Counted from the stretch's first letter, positions 51,073 through 59,955 are shown. The stretch is DNA of 64,000 nucleotides from Alkalibacillus silvisoli (GCF_039521975.1 NZ_BAAACZ010000002.1:1-64000); one strand, 5' to 3'. Made by a program: numbers and translations. The notes: generated by a model not told the origin, from the letters alone.

Positions 51073-51990
51073 ATGATTCGTTCTTACTTGTTCTTAATTA
51101 TTACGGTTGTCATTTTTTCCGCCAATTTGTTAGTTGGAAAGGCGATTAGTGAATTGCCACCAATTACGATTACATTCTTTCGCTGTTTAATCGCTGTCAT
51201 GATTGTTCTTCCTTTTGCTAGAAAACAATTAAAGTGGCATAACCATGTTTTAATAGAGCACTGGAAACCACTGTTAGGATTTGCTTTAACAGGTGTTGTT
51301 TCATTTAATGTATTAGTTTATTTAGCGTTAAATTATACAACGGCAATTAACGCAGGTATTGTAGAAGCGTCAACGCCTATGTTTGCATTAATTTTAGGTT
51401 ACTTTTTCTTGAAGGAACGCTTAACTAAAAAACAGATTACAGGTATGATGGTCTCTTTTATAGGGGCTGTTTGGGTATTATCAAACGGATCTTTAGAAAT
51501 GTTAATGTCGCTACAGTTCAATACGGGTGATTTAATTATGTTGTTGGCCGTATTGGTATGGGCGATTTATTCGTTATTAGTTAAACAATACAATCACAAC
51601 TTCCCAATTTATAGCGGTATGGCTGCGATGTTAAGTTTAGGTGTGGTCATCTTGTTTCCTATGATGTTGATCGAATGGTATGTAGTTGGTTTTCCATTTA
51701 ATTATATTGAATTAAGCCATTGGTTAGGACTACTTTTTTTAGGTGTCTTTCCATCCTTTATTGCATTAATGCTTTGGAATTTAGCTGTTGCAGATATAGG
51801 GCCATCACTTTCAAGTGTGTTTTTGAACTTATTGCCCGTATTTACAACGATAGGTGCCATTTTATTTTTAGACGAAAGCTTATTAGTCGCACATATTTTT
51901 GGTGGTTTATTAGTTATAATGGGTGTGTTATTAGTTAATATGAATCTTAAAAATATTAAATACTTTAGAAAACGTAAACGAGTAGAGTGA
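51073..51990 (+). CDS. DMT superfamily (EamA) transporter
   Basis: The 305-residue protein has ten membrane helices in two EamA repeats (about 5-140 and 150-295). Typical blocks are ELPPITITFFRCLIAVMIVLPF, LALNYTTAINAGIVEASTPMF and GPSLSSVFLNLLPVFTTIGAILFL. DMT carriers export amino acids or other metabolites; the substrate is unknown. ATG 51073 is preferred since AGGTGGTG precedes it, over GTG 51061 inside that site. Confidence 0.9.
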   Translation: MIRSYLFLIITVVIFSANLLVGKAISELPPITITFFRCLIAVMIVLPFARKQLKWHNHVLIEHWKPLLGFALTGVVSFNVLVYLALNYTTAINAGIVEASTPMFALILGYFFLKERLTKKQITGMMVSFIGAVWVLSNGSLEMLMSLQFNTGDLIMLLAVLVWAIYSLLVKQYNHNFPIYSGMAAMLSLGVVILFPMMLIEWYVVGFPFNYIELSHWLGLLFLGVFPSFIALMLWNLAVADIGPSLSSVFLNLLPVFTTIGAILFLDESLLVAHIFGGLLVIMGVLLVNMNLKNIKYFRKRKRVE

Positions 51991-52057
51991 AGAAAAGAAT
52001 CAGAGTTAAAGGATAAACAGTCGTTAAAAATAATTGACACTATGACCCGACCGGAAT

Positions 52058-52110
52058 CAAAATGCTTAAATTTCCTCGGGAAAACATTATCAGCGTTAGA
52101 CCATTTTGAT
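52058..52110. repeat. Decayed relative of the 37.6-kb folded repeat
   Basis: GGAATCAAAATGC at the left and CCATTTTGATG at the right match the outer arms of the element at 37638-37740. The GC-rich core is replaced or deleted and contains CAGCGTTAG. Confidence 0.5.
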
Positions 52111-52133
52111 GTAGTGCGAAATCTAACGCAAAT

Positions 52134-52171
52134 AATCCGAACGAGCTCATGAGTGATGAATCGTTCGGATT
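52134..52171. terminator. CCGAACGA-type hairpin, copy 4, after the mreB-like gene
   Basis: AATCCGAACGA (52134-52144) pairs perfectly with TCGTTCGGATT (52161-52171). It lies between the DMT gene (+) and the MreB-like gene (-). Confidence 0.7.
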
Positions 52172-52198
52172 TACTGTTATTACAACTGATTATTTGTT

Positions 52199-53206
52199 TT
52201 ATTTACTAGCTTTTTGTAGTTTGTGAATCATTTGTAATGATTTACCTGTACCGATTGCAACGCATTCTAATGGGTTTTCAGCAATATGAACGGGTACATC
52301 TACCTCGCTTGATAACCAATCAGACATGCCTTTTAGAAGTGCGCCACCACCTGTTACAGTAATACCTTGATCGACAATATCACCACTTAATTCTGGTGGA
52401 CAGTTTTCAAGTGTTGACTTAATAGCTTCGAGAATATTTTCTAATGGTTCACGAATAGCTTCTTGAATTTCTTTGGAATCAAGCGTAATTGTCTTAGGTA
52501 AACCTGCTACTAAGTCACGACCTCTTACTTCAATGATGACAGGTTCATGTTCCACTAATGCGTAACCAATTTCCATTTTAATCGTTTCAGCTGTTCGTTC
52601 TCCGATTAATACGTTATAATTTTTGCGCACGTACTGAATTATGGCTGAGTCGATATGATCACCACCAACACGAACTGACTGTGCTGATACGACTCCACCA
52701 AATGAAATGATTGCAACTTCACTTGTTCCACCACCAATATCAACAACAACGTTAGAAACTGGCTCATCTACTGGTAATCCAGCTCCAATTGCCGCTGCTA
52801 ATGGCTCCTCGATGATGTGTACATGCTTAGCTCCGTACTCTTTGACAGCATTTTCGATGGCACGACGTTCAACAGATGTCGACCCTGTTGGTGCACAAAT
52901 AATAACATTAGGTTTACGCATGGAAACACCAACACGTTTACTTACTTTTTTAAGCATTTCGCTTAACATTTGTGCTGTTACTTCGTAGTCAGCAATTACA
53001 CCATCTTTTAACGGACGGATCGATGTAATATTAGCAGGCGTTTTACCAATCATATCTTTAGCTTCATGCCCAACAGCTAGTACATTTCCGGTCTTTGAGT
53101 CAACTGCAACAACAGATGGTTCGTTAAATACAACACCTTTGCTCTTACTATATATTAATAAGTTTGCAGTACCTAAGTCTATTCCAATTTCTGCATTTGC
53201 AAACAT
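52199..53206 (-). CDS. mreBH: MreB-family actin homologue (MreBH/Mbl-like)
   Basis: The 335-residue protein has the actin fold with phosphate 1 IGIDLGTANLLIY, connect 1 KPNVIICAPTGSTSVERRAI, phosphate 2 VVVDIGGGTSEVAIISFGG and the adenosine motif TVTGGGALLKGM. It polymerises under the membrane and guides lateral wall synthesis. It is a solo gene, not next to mreCD or spoIIID, so MreBH is the best guess; Mbl cannot be excluded. The start follows GGAGGC. Confidence 0.85.
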   Translation of the reverse strand: MFANAEIGIDLGTANLLIYSKSKGVVFNEPSVVAVDSKTGNVLAVGHEAKDMIGKTPANITSIRPLKDGVIADYEVTAQMLSEMLKKVSKRVGVSMRKPNVIICAPTGSTSVERRAIENAVKEYGAKHVHIIEEPLAAAIGAGLPVDEPVSNVVVDIGGGTSEVAIISFGGVVSAQSVRVGGDHIDSAIIQYVRKNYNVLIGERTAETIKMEIGYALVEHEPVIIEVRGRDLVAGLPKTITLDSKEIQEAIREPLENILEAIKSTLENCPPELSGDIVDQGITVTGGGALLKGMSDWLSSEVDVPVHIAENPLECVAIGTGKSLQMIHKLQKASK

Positions 53207-53302
53207 TGTGATGCCTCCATATCTATATGTGTGTGTTTATATTATCTATACAATTCGTAAGTTTATCACGATTTTTGGTTAATTGAGGTTAAAAATTTTT
53301 GA

Positions 53303-53334
53303 CAAAAAAATTACAGAGGACTGAACCTCTGTAA
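53303..53334 (-). terminator. Terminator of the yflJ-like gene
   Basis: The 9-bp stem TTACAGAGG/CCTCTGTAA has a 6-nt loop; on the minus strand T7 follows. Confidence 0.88.
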
Positions 53335-53343
53335 TAATGATGG

Positions 53344-53475
53344 TTATTTCTTCTTGCTTTCTAATAAGTTTGCAAGAGTTGATGCATCATATTTCTCTAT
53401 TTTACGACCTTCGTAATTGTTAATACCAATTTTCTTAAGCTCAGATACGTACCAACCTTTAGTACCAACGTACAT
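53344..53475 (-). CDS. DUF2639 (YflJ-like) small protein
   Basis: A 43-residue protein. It begins MYVGTKGWYVSELKKIGINN and ends LANLLESKKK. This matches the DUF2639/YflJ family of Bacillales, whose members are nearly all this size and start with MYVGTKGWYV. Its function is unknown. The ribosome site GGAGGG lies at good spacing, and a strong terminator follows. It is cotranscribed with nothing else. Confidence 0.85.
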   Translation of the reverse strand: MYVGTKGWYVSELKKIGINNYEGRKIEKYDASTLANLLESKKK

Positions 53476-53674
53476 GTATAGCCCTCCTTTAGTTTTACCC
53501 TAAAAAGTATGCAAAAGATATTTTACCATCAAACCTTTACATAAAAAAGAGTAATATATAGAATTTATAAGGAAATTTATCTTTTAATTCGGTATAATGG
53601 AGATGAATAACTCCAAAAGTTATCATAACATTTGATTTGAAAAAAGCAAACATTTAATATAGAAAGGTTTTTAG

Positions 53675-54400
53675 ATGTCATATAAATCATTAAACGAGAT
53701 TAAAGGAAGATTAGAGAAGCTTGGAACGTATGAACTGAATGAGGACAGATTTGTTCAGATTGCGGATTCAGCACTTGAATATGAAAAGCCAGTTGATCGC
53801 CTATTAAATGGGTATCAAAATTTACTTAGTGAAGTTTCTAATCAAATGGGGAAGATGGATGAACATATGGGGATTAAGCCCTCTTGTCAAATGGGGTGTG
53901 CATTTTGTTGTTATTTCCCTATTATTGTAACAAGGCTTGAGGCGAAAATGATAATTCGTGCGATCGAACAGATGGAACCAGATGAGAAGCTTGCACTTCA
54001 ATCACACTTGAAGGATTATTTTAAAAAACATGAAGAGAAGATTGATTATTGTACGTCGTTAGATTTTGAACATGAAGACACAAAATTTGACTATATGAAA
54101 GAGCAATTACCATGTCCGTTATTAAATACAGAAACAAATACATGTATGGCATATGAGTGGCGACCATTGCCATGTCGAACCTATGTTAATTATTTGAACC
54201 CGAAAATATGTGAAGATCAATTGGTCCCAGAAGAAACGGTAAGCTTTGAGTTTTTATATGAAGATTATATGAGTAATTTAAATCAAGTTGCCAAGGAAGT
54301 TGCATACGAAGATAATGAATTGTTGGATTATCCTGAGGACATTTTTGAATATAATTATTTACCTGTATTTTTAAAACAATGGATCAATAGGGGAGGCTAA
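53675..54400 (+). CDS. YkgJ-type cysteine-cluster protein
   Basis: The 241-residue cytoplasmic protein has the cluster CQMGCAFCCYFPIIVTRLEA near residues 68-87, then further Cys in EQLPCPLLN, NTCMAYEWRPLPCR and NPKICED. This is the CxxxCxxCC ... C ... RPxxCR pattern of the YkgJ/UPF0153 family. It is thought to bind zinc or an Fe-S cluster; the activity is unknown. A membrane-anchored protein gene follows after 2 bp, so the two form an operon. Confidence 0.85.
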   Translation: MSYKSLNEIKGRLEKLGTYELNEDRFVQIADSALEYEKPVDRLLNGYQNLLSEVSNQMGKMDEHMGIKPSCQMGCAFCCYFPIIVTRLEAKMIIRAIEQMEPDEKLALQSHLKDYFKKHEEKIDYCTSLDFEHEDTKFDYMKEQLPCPLLNTETNTCMAYEWRPLPCRTYVNYLNPKICEDQLVPEETVSFEFLYEDYMSNLNQVAKEVAYEDNELLDYPEDIFEYNYLPVFLKQWINRGG

Positions 54401-54402
54401 AG

Positions 54403-54885
54403 GTGAAGAAAGGGGTCATTATTTTTACTGTTATTGTGTTAACAATTGTGGGTGCATTGATCTATTCTGAGGTACAAAAATTGACAACAATTGAAGAAGC
54501 GGTTACCGAAGACATAAATGGGTCATATACTTTTATGAGTGTTGAAGCCAGGTCTTATGTTGATGAAGGATATCCAAACTTCACTGCTTCTATTTCAGCT
54601 ATTGAAGATGAAGAGTTAATTGATCCTTTATTAAGTGAGTTATCAACTATTGAACTTAAAGAGAATGAAGATGTTAGATTAATTGAACCTAAGTATTACA
54701 TTGGTACAACGATCAGAGACCAAGAGAGTGATGATTATTATAGTCAAAAGAGCGTAAATGTTTACTTTAAAGAAGAGCATGTACGAATTAACGGTCAAAC
54801 TTATGACATACGTGATGATTCTAATCCGGTTGAAATATTTGAGGAGTGGATTGAGCAATTTGAACTTGAATGGGAAGAAGTCTGA
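54403..54885 (+). CDS. Membrane-anchored hypothetical protein
   Basis: The 160-residue protein starts at GTG 54403, with GGGGAGG before it inside the end of the previous gene. One N-terminal helix (about 4-22, VIIFTVIVLTIVGALIY) is followed by an acidic extracytoplasmic domain of ~135 residues with mixed strands (TFMSVEARSYVDEGYPNF, DVRLIEPKYYIGTTI, NVYFKEEHVRINGQTYDI). The family is not recognised. Coupling to the cysteine-cluster gene suggests a joint role. Confidence 0.65.
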   Translation: MKKGVIIFTVIVLTIVGALIYSEVQKLTTIEEAVTEDINGSYTFMSVEARSYVDEGYPNFTASISAIEDEELIDPLLSELSTIELKENEDVRLIEPKYYIGTTIRDQESDDYYSQKSVNVYFKEEHVRINGQTYDIRDDSNPVEIFEEWIEQFELEWEEV

Positions 54886-54903
54886 GTCCTCATAAAAGAA
54901 AAG

Positions 54904-55180
54904 GCTCTGTTAAAGCTTAGTGTAGAGTATTAAAAAGGTTGCTCTAAGTTGTTTTATTGTGATGATCGAAGGTGGCGACTTCTGATCGACTAACATTTAG
55001 TCCTTCCGCTAAAATCTTAAAACGTCGTGTTTCCACCACGTCCTGTGTAAGTACGTCCTGTGGCAGGCGTCGATATTAGATCGTCCGGGTCGTCAACAGG
55101 AATAGCACGAGTCTCTGAAGACCCCTAAAGGCCACGCTTTTGGGCAGAGAGATGCACCTAACAACGGACTTTAACAAAGC
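54904..55180. repeat. Folded ~280-bp intergenic element closed by a long-range helix
   Basis: The 436-bp gap between genes holds an element bounded by GCTCTGTTAAAG (54904-54915) and CTTTAACAAAGC (55169-55180), complementary over 12 bp with one mismatch. Inside are two ACGTCCTGTG words (55038 and 55053), GGCAGGCGTCG, and CTCTG/CAGAG arms around GACCC...GGG. It is GC-richer than its flanks and has no coding frame. The ACGTCCTGTGG word is familiar from interspersed repeats of Bacillaceae. It may be a MITE-like repeat or a structured RNA. Confidence 0.6.
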
Positions 55181-55187
55181 GAAAGAA

Positions 55188-55232
55188 AAAAGAGGTTGCT
55201 GGGGCAAAAGACTTTTCCCAGTAACCTCTTTT
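55188..55232. terminator. Strong bidirectional terminator
   Basis: The 16-bp stem AAAAGAGGTTGCTGGG/CCCAGTAACCTCTTTT has one G-T pair and a 13-nt loop. It lies just after the folded element and before the minus-strand HAD gene end. Confidence 0.88.
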
Positions 55233-55322
55233 ATGTTTAAAGTCAGTAATGATACAACCTGAACCTCTTACTAAGCTACGACTCTGTTCTTTAGAGCTTA
55301 CTAATCGCGGATTTCCTAATTG

Positions 55323-56150
55323 TTACTGATCACTTAATGTTTCAACAAGTACTAAACGCTTATCATCAACTGGTTTGACTTTTGAATCGGTTAACCACAT
55401 TGCTGACATACCAAGTTGTAGTGCTGGGGCGATTTCATTCATGAAATTATCGCCAACTGATAATACCTGGTTAGGAGATATGTTATAACGTTTTAACACA
55501 CCTTCAAAATGCTCTTTCGTATAGACCGGCTTACGGGCCCAAGAGATCAATTCAACAAAATATTTGTCCAACTCTAAAAACTGTAACAAGCGCTTAGCAT
55601 CTTCTTCATCACTGTTGGTACATACAATTAACGTATGGTCTTGATAGATTGTGTCTAAATAATCTTTTAAACCTGGTGTTTGGTTTAGATAGCCATCAAG
55701 TTCAGCCATTTGTTCTTTTGTTTTATTATAGGATTGTTGAATAGTCTCGACTGTGATGCCGAAATGGCGTGCAATCGCATATGGTGGCCACCAACCATCA
55801 CCAATTGGAACCCAGTTAACAAAGTCAAAATCACTTGCTTTAATCTGATTAGGTGTATTTTCAACTTGTATAACTTCATCGTCCCAATTACGAGCTTCTG
55901 TTAATTCTTCTGTAAACGGATCCCAAGTCCAAATTAAATCACGCTGTCCATCATAAATCTTCCCAATTTGTACAGGGTGGTTACCTTCTAAAATTTGATG
56001 ATAGATCATTTCGAATTGCTTTTGTTGTTCTGAGGGAAGGTAAGCTTTTAAGTTCTCTGTATGTAATTTAAAGTGCTCAGTTCCTTCATATAAAGTTCCG
56101 TCAAGGTCAAAAATAACAACATCATGCTGTTCTAAAAATTGTTTATTCAT
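55323..56150 (-). CDS. HAD superfamily hydrolase (HAD-IA-like)
   Basis: The 275-residue protein has motif I VIFDLDGTLYEG (Asp14, Asp16), motif II VCTNSDEED, motif III Lys in WARKPVYTKEHF and motif IV LSVGDNFMNEIAPAL. A large helical cap of about 120 residues with an aromatic segment (IGDGWWPPYAIARHFGI) lies between motifs I and II. It is probably a phosphatase for a small metabolite; the substrate is unknown. It is monocistronic; the start is preceded by AAGGGTG. Confidence 0.85.
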   Translation of the reverse strand: MNKQFLEQHDVVIFDLDGTLYEGTEHFKLHTENLKAYLPSEQQKQFEMIYHQILEGNHPVQIGKIYDGQRDLIWTWDPFTEELTEARNWDDEVIQVENTPNQIKASDFDFVNWVPIGDGWWPPYAIARHFGITVETIQQSYNKTKEQMAELDGYLNQTPGLKDYLDTIYQDHTLIVCTNSDEEDAKRLLQFLELDKYFVELISWARKPVYTKEHFEGVLKRYNISPNQVLSVGDNFMNEIAPALQLGMSAMWLTDSKVKPVDDKRLVLVETLSDQ

Positions 56151-56327
56151 ACTTTCACCCTTCCTTGTTAAAGTCTAGCTCAAAAGATGATGAACTATAC
56201 TTTAACCCCTTTATCTCTATATGTTAAGACTTTTAAATTATTTTATCACAGTTAGCTTTAAACTACTATTTTTAGTCAATTTCATGTAAAATATACATAG
56301 AATACAACCACCGAAAGGAAAGTCAGC

Positions 56328-57068
56328 ATGCGAACGATATGGACATTTACATATGCAATCAGTTTCTTGTTTTATGCGGCTATAAAGCTCCGACAATTAA
56401 AACGAAAGAGCACATTTGAGCAACAAGAATTAATACATAAAGTCCCTAAACAATTCGGCAGACAAGTTGTTAAAAAGTCTGGTTCAAAGGTAATTGTTAA
56501 AGGAGAAGAGAATATACCTGAAGGGTCTTTCTTACTTGTTAGTAATCATCAAGGCAACTTTGATATATTTACATTGTTAGGCTATTTTAAAAAGCCATTT
56601 GGTTTCATTGCGAAAATTGAATTAAACCGAATTCCGGTAGCTCGCCCGTGGATGGAGTATATGGGGTGTCTATTTCTAGACCGTCATGATCGAAGGCAAT
56701 CAGTCGAAACGTTTAAACGTGGCATTGAACTACTACGTTCTGGTTATAATATTGCGATTTTCCCTGAGGGTACCCGAACTAAAAGCGGTCAAATGGATGA
56801 ATTTAAAGAAGGAAGTTTTTCATTAGCTAGAAAAGCGGGAGTACCTGTATTGCCAATCATGATTAATGGTACATATAAAGCAATGGAGGGAAATGATAAT
56901 AAGATTAAGCCTGAAACTTTTCATTTGACGATTTGTGAACCCATTTTACCAGAAGAGTATAGTGACATGAGCTTAGAAGAGCTATCTGAAGAAACGAAAA
57001 AGCGAATCCAACGAGCTCTTGACGAAAGCGATGGAACTGAAATCAAGAGAGATAAACAATTGGCTTAA
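56328..57068 (+). CDS. plsC: 1-acyl-sn-glycerol-3-phosphate acyltransferase
   Basis: The 246-residue protein has one N-terminal membrane helix and the PlsC acyltransferase motifs in order: NHQGNFD (H-x4-D), the GFIAKIELNRIP substrate region, FPEGTRTKSG and VLPIMINGTY. It acylates lysophosphatidate to phosphatidate at the membrane. A GAAAGGAAAG ribosome site precedes the ATG. It lies just before the yfkJIH operon but has its own transcript by spacing. Confidence 0.93.
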   Translation: MRTIWTFTYAISFLFYAAIKLRQLKRKSTFEQQELIHKVPKQFGRQVVKKSGSKVIVKGEENIPEGSFLLVSNHQGNFDIFTLLGYFKKPFGFIAKIELNRIPVARPWMEYMGCLFLDRHDRRQSVETFKRGIELLRSGYNIAIFPEGTRTKSGQMDEFKEGSFSLARKAGVPVLPIMINGTYKAMEGNDNKIKPETFHLTICEPILPEEYSDMSLEELSEETKKRIQRALDESDGTEIKRDKQLA

Positions 57069-57079
57069 AGTAATAGTTT

Positions 57080-57106
57080 GTTTTAGACTAAAAAGACAAG
57101 GGGTAT
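57080..57106 (+). promoter_or_regulatory. Candidate SigB-dependent promoter of yfkJIH
   Basis: GTTTTA (57080-57085) and GGGTAT (57101-57106) with a 15-bp spacer match the general-stress SigB consensus (GTTTAA-N12-15-GGGTAT) at all but one base. It lies 40 bp before the yfkJ start. As I recall, these genes belong to the SigB regulon in B. subtilis. Confidence 0.7.
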
Positions 57107-57146
57107 AGTTAACGAAGTGCGAATATGTAAGGTGTAGGTGATTATG

Positions 57147-57617
57147 ATGGTGAAAGTTTTATTTGTTTGTTTAGGTAATATTTGTCGTTCTCCGATGGCT
57201 GAGGCGGTATTTCAGGATTTAGTTCATAATAAAGGATTAGAAGAAAAATTTGTTGTAGATTCAGCGGGTACAGGTGATTACCATGTTGGTTCATCACCAC
57301 ATAAAGGGACTGTTGAAAAGCTTAAGGAAAATGGTATTAATGCAAATGGCCTGACAGCAAGGCAAATTAGTCGAGAGGATTTTGATCATTTTGATTATAT
57401 AATTGCTATGGATGATGATAATATAGAGGCAATAAACATCCTTGAAACAGAAGAACATCAGGCTGAAATCATTAAACTATTAGATTACAATCAGAATTCT
57501 CAAGTGAAGAATGTCCCTGATCCTTATTTTACAGGTGATTTTGATAAAACTTATGAGTTAGTCTCACAAGCATGTAAGAATTTATTAGATGATATTAGAA
57601 GCAAAAAAGAGCTCTAA
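57147..57617 (+). CDS. yfkJ: Low-molecular-weight protein-tyrosine phosphatase (YfkJ-like)
   Basis: The 156-residue protein has the P-loop FVCLGNICRSP (Cys8, Cys13, Arg14) and the general-acid loop VPDPYF near the C-terminus. It dephosphorylates phosphotyrosine in proteins. The start is chosen between ATG 57144 and 57147; TAGGTG favours the latter. It overlaps in spirit with B. subtilis yfkJ: the next two genes are the yfkI and yfkH homologues in the same order. It is probably under SigB control. Confidence 0.92.
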   Translation: MVKVLFVCLGNICRSPMAEAVFQDLVHNKGLEEKFVVDSAGTGDYHVGSSPHKGTVEKLKENGINANGLTARQISREDFDHFDYIIAMDDDNIEAINILETEEHQAEIIKLLDYNQNSQVKNVPDPYFTGDFDKTYELVSQACKNLLDDIRSKKEL

Positions 57618-57633
57618 AATTGGAGGTAATACA

Positions 57634-57903
57634 ATGCGCTTATGGCAAAAAGGGGTAGTATTTGGAGCGCTTATTGGTTTTTTAATCACATTATTTAAGC
57701 GAGAAGAACGTCAGTATGTTTTTGATCAATCGAAACAAGCTATTGAACAAGTAAAGTGTATTTATCATCACCCAACACAATCGGTACACCAATTAAGAGT
57801 TCGGCTTAGTGATGTCACCTCAGGTGTTGATCAGTTTGTCAATCAATTAGATCAAATTGAAAAGAAGTTAAGTGAGAGAACTGAAGACAAATTAAACCAG
57901 TAG
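57634..57903 (+). CDS. yfkI: YfkI-like small protein
   Basis: The 89-residue protein has a short hydrophobic N-terminal segment (about 7-22, VVFGALIGFLITLF). A charged helical rest follows (QSKQAIEQVKCIYHHPTQSV, VDQFVNQLDQIEKKLSERTE) with YtxH-like character. The start is ATG 57634 after GGAGG, 16 bp past the yfkJ stop. Position and size match B. subtilis YfkI. The function is unknown; a general-stress role is inferred from the operon. Confidence 0.75.
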   Translation: MRLWQKGVVFGALIGFLITLFKREERQYVFDQSKQAIEQVKCIYHHPTQSVHQLRVRLSDVTSGVDQFVNQLDQIEKKLSERTEDKLNQ

Positions 57904-57913
57904 GTGAACATTT

Positions 57914-58744
57914 GTGATATTTGAAAAAAAGTTTTGGAAAGAGTTGTTTCACCGTTTTTCAGCTGATGAAGTCCCTCAATTGGCAGCCAGCTTATCTTAT
58001 TTTTTCTTATTATCACTTCTACCTTTTATGATTTTCTTATTGACTTTAGTTGGATTTATGCCGATAAATCAAGAACAAGTTTTTCAAATGGTAGACACTT
58101 ACTTCCCACCTGATGCAATTGGTTTAGTTCGTGATAATATCGATCATTTAATGGACCAACGTAATGGTGGCCTATTATCACTTGGTTTAATCGGAACTAT
58201 TTGGTCAGCGTCAATTGGTGTGAATGGTTTAATTAGAGCATTCAACCGTGCGTATGAGATTGAAGAAATTCGTTCAGGTTTTGTCATACGTGGAATTGCG
58301 ATTGGGTTGACGATTTTAATGGTATTAGTAATCGCAGTTGCGTTAGTTTTACCGGTGTTTGGCCGACTCATCGGTGAATTCATATTCTCTTTTTTCGGTG
58401 TGACAGAACAATTCTTATCGATATGGGAATCGATGAGATGGGCAGTATCAGCTTTCGTTATGATATTTGTTTTAACGATCCTTTACATTTTGGCTCCAAG
58501 TAGGAAGATTACACTTGTTCATGCCATCCCAGGTGCGATTATTGCAACAGTTGGTTGGCAAGTTATTTCATTAGGATTTTCTTTTTATGTTGAGAACTTT
58601 GGCCAATATTCAGCGACTTATGGAAGTTTAGCTGGTGTGATTGTCCTTATGATATGGCTATTTTTATCTGGAATGATGATTATTATTGGCGGTGAAATAA
58701 ACGCGATTTTAAACAAATATAAAGGGCGATTATTTACAAAGTAA
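57914..58744 (+). CDS. yfkH: YihY/BrkB family membrane protein (YfkH)
   Basis: The 276-residue protein has six membrane helices and the family pattern: DEVPQLAASLSYFFLLSLLPF, GTIWSASIGVNGLIRAFNRAY, LYILAPSRKITLVHAIPGA, and FYVENFGQYSATYGSLAGVI with WLFLSGMMIIIGGEINA. Formerly annotated as ribonuclease BN, the family is now seen as a membrane protein of unknown, possibly transport, function. The start is GTG 57914, 10 bp after yfkI. Confidence 0.9.
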   Translation: MIFEKKFWKELFHRFSADEVPQLAASLSYFFLLSLLPFMIFLLTLVGFMPINQEQVFQMVDTYFPPDAIGLVRDNIDHLMDQRNGGLLSLGLIGTIWSASIGVNGLIRAFNRAYEIEEIRSGFVIRGIAIGLTILMVLVIAVALVLPVFGRLIGEFIFSFFGVTEQFLSIWESMRWAVSAFVMIFVLTILYILAPSRKITLVHAIPGAIIATVGWQVISLGFSFYVENFGQYSATYGSLAGVIVLMIWLFLSGMMIIIGGEINAILNKYKGRLFTK

Positions 58745-58795
58745 GGGCTGTTCCTAGTTAGTCATTTTTATGACTATTAGGACAGCCCTTTTGTT
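58743..58795. terminator. Bidirectional terminator between yfkH and yfkF homologues
   Basis: AAGGGCTGTTCCTAGTTAG and CTATTAGGACAGCCCTT pair with a small bulge, flanked by T and A runs. Confidence 0.88.
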
Positions 58796-59955
58796 TAGCT
58801 TATTGTTTTTGGTCTGTTCATCATCATGAGTAGTAAAACGACACTAATAAAAACTACAATTACATAAAAGAAAGAGACATTAGGGAATAGGTCAATAAAA
58901 CTTCCACCAAATAATGGACCTGCTATGCTTCCTAAACTAAACATAACGCCACATAATATATTCCCAGCTGGAAGTAACGCTTTTGGTAAGAGATCTGTCA
59001 TAAATGAAATTCCTAAAGAGTAAAGGGAGCCGACTAACATACCCGCAATGGTAAACGTGATGATCAGTCCAGCTATAGATTGTTCTAAAAATGTCGAGAT
59101 CCAAAAAGTAATCGCTCCACCTGTTAAGACAAAGGTTAATACTTTATGTCTACCAATACGATCACTTAATATGCCTAGTGGTATTTGTGAAATGAGACTA
59201 CCAAAAGCAAAGAACGGAATAATAAATGAAATAATAGCAACTTCATGTCCAAGTCTCATTGCATAAACTGGGAAGTTACTGTGTAAAGCTGTCTCTAAAA
59301 AACCATAAGTAAAAGGGGCTAATAAAGCAATCCATGCGTATTTAAAAGCGCCTTTAAAGCGAGATGTCGTTTTAGTTGTCGTCACTTGAATGTCATCATC
59401 TAATACTGGGAAATCATTTTTAACTAAAAAGATTAAAGACCAAACAATTAGACATAAAACTGAGCTTAAAATGAAAGGTAATGATGGGTTGATCTCAACT
59501 AATGGTGTCATTAAAGGCCCGATTGTAAATCCAAATCCAAATGATAGACCGTAAATGGCAATCGAGCGACCACGTTTATAATCTGGTGTCGTAGTTGTAA
59601 TCCAAGTCTGTGTTCCGAAGTGGATAATATTATCACCAACACCAATTAATAAACGTAAAATGAACCAGAACCAGATTGAGTCCCAAATGGTAAAAAAGAA
59701 TAGTGATGAAAAAACTAAAATGCCACCAACTATGATGACTGGTTTATACCCAAACTTTCTTAATGGCGGTTCAAGGAATGGTGATATGATCAAAATCCCG
59801 ATGTATAAAGCAGTTGCATGTAATCCATTTATTGTTGAAGAGACGCCTTGCTCTTCTAATAAAACAGCGATTAAAGGGAGTAACATGCCTTGTGAGAAAC
59901 CAGAAATGGCGACTAATGTCACTAAAATGATAAAACGTCCACGCGCTTGGACCAT
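58795..59955 (-). CDS. yfkF: MFS transporter (YfkF-like)
   Basis: The 386-residue protein has twelve membrane helices. The MFS loop 2-3 signature is EPPLRKFGYKPVIIVGG and loop 8-9 is GILSDRIGRHKVLTF. It is likely a drug or metabolite exporter; the substrate is unknown. Its convergence with the yfkH homologue mirrors the B. subtilis yfkF-yfkH neighbourhood. The start is ATG 59955 with GGGGTGAGAG upstream. Confidence 0.87.
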   Translation of the reverse strand: MVQARGRFIILVTLVAISGFSQGMLLPLIAVLLEEQGVSSTINGLHATALYIGILIISPFLEPPLRKFGYKPVIIVGGILVFSSLFFFTIWDSIWFWFILRLLIGVGDNIIHFGTQTWITTTTPDYKRGRSIAIYGLSFGFGFTIGPLMTPLVEINPSLPFILSSVLCLIVWSLIFLVKNDFPVLDDDIQVTTTKTTSRFKGAFKYAWIALLAPFTYGFLETALHSNFPVYAMRLGHEVAIISFIIPFFAFGSLISQIPLGILSDRIGRHKVLTFVLTGGAITFWISTFLEQSIAGLIITFTIAGMLVGSLYSLGISFMTDLLPKALLPAGNILCGVMFSLGSIAGPLFGGSFIDLFPNVSFFYVIVVFISVVLLLMMMNRPKTIS

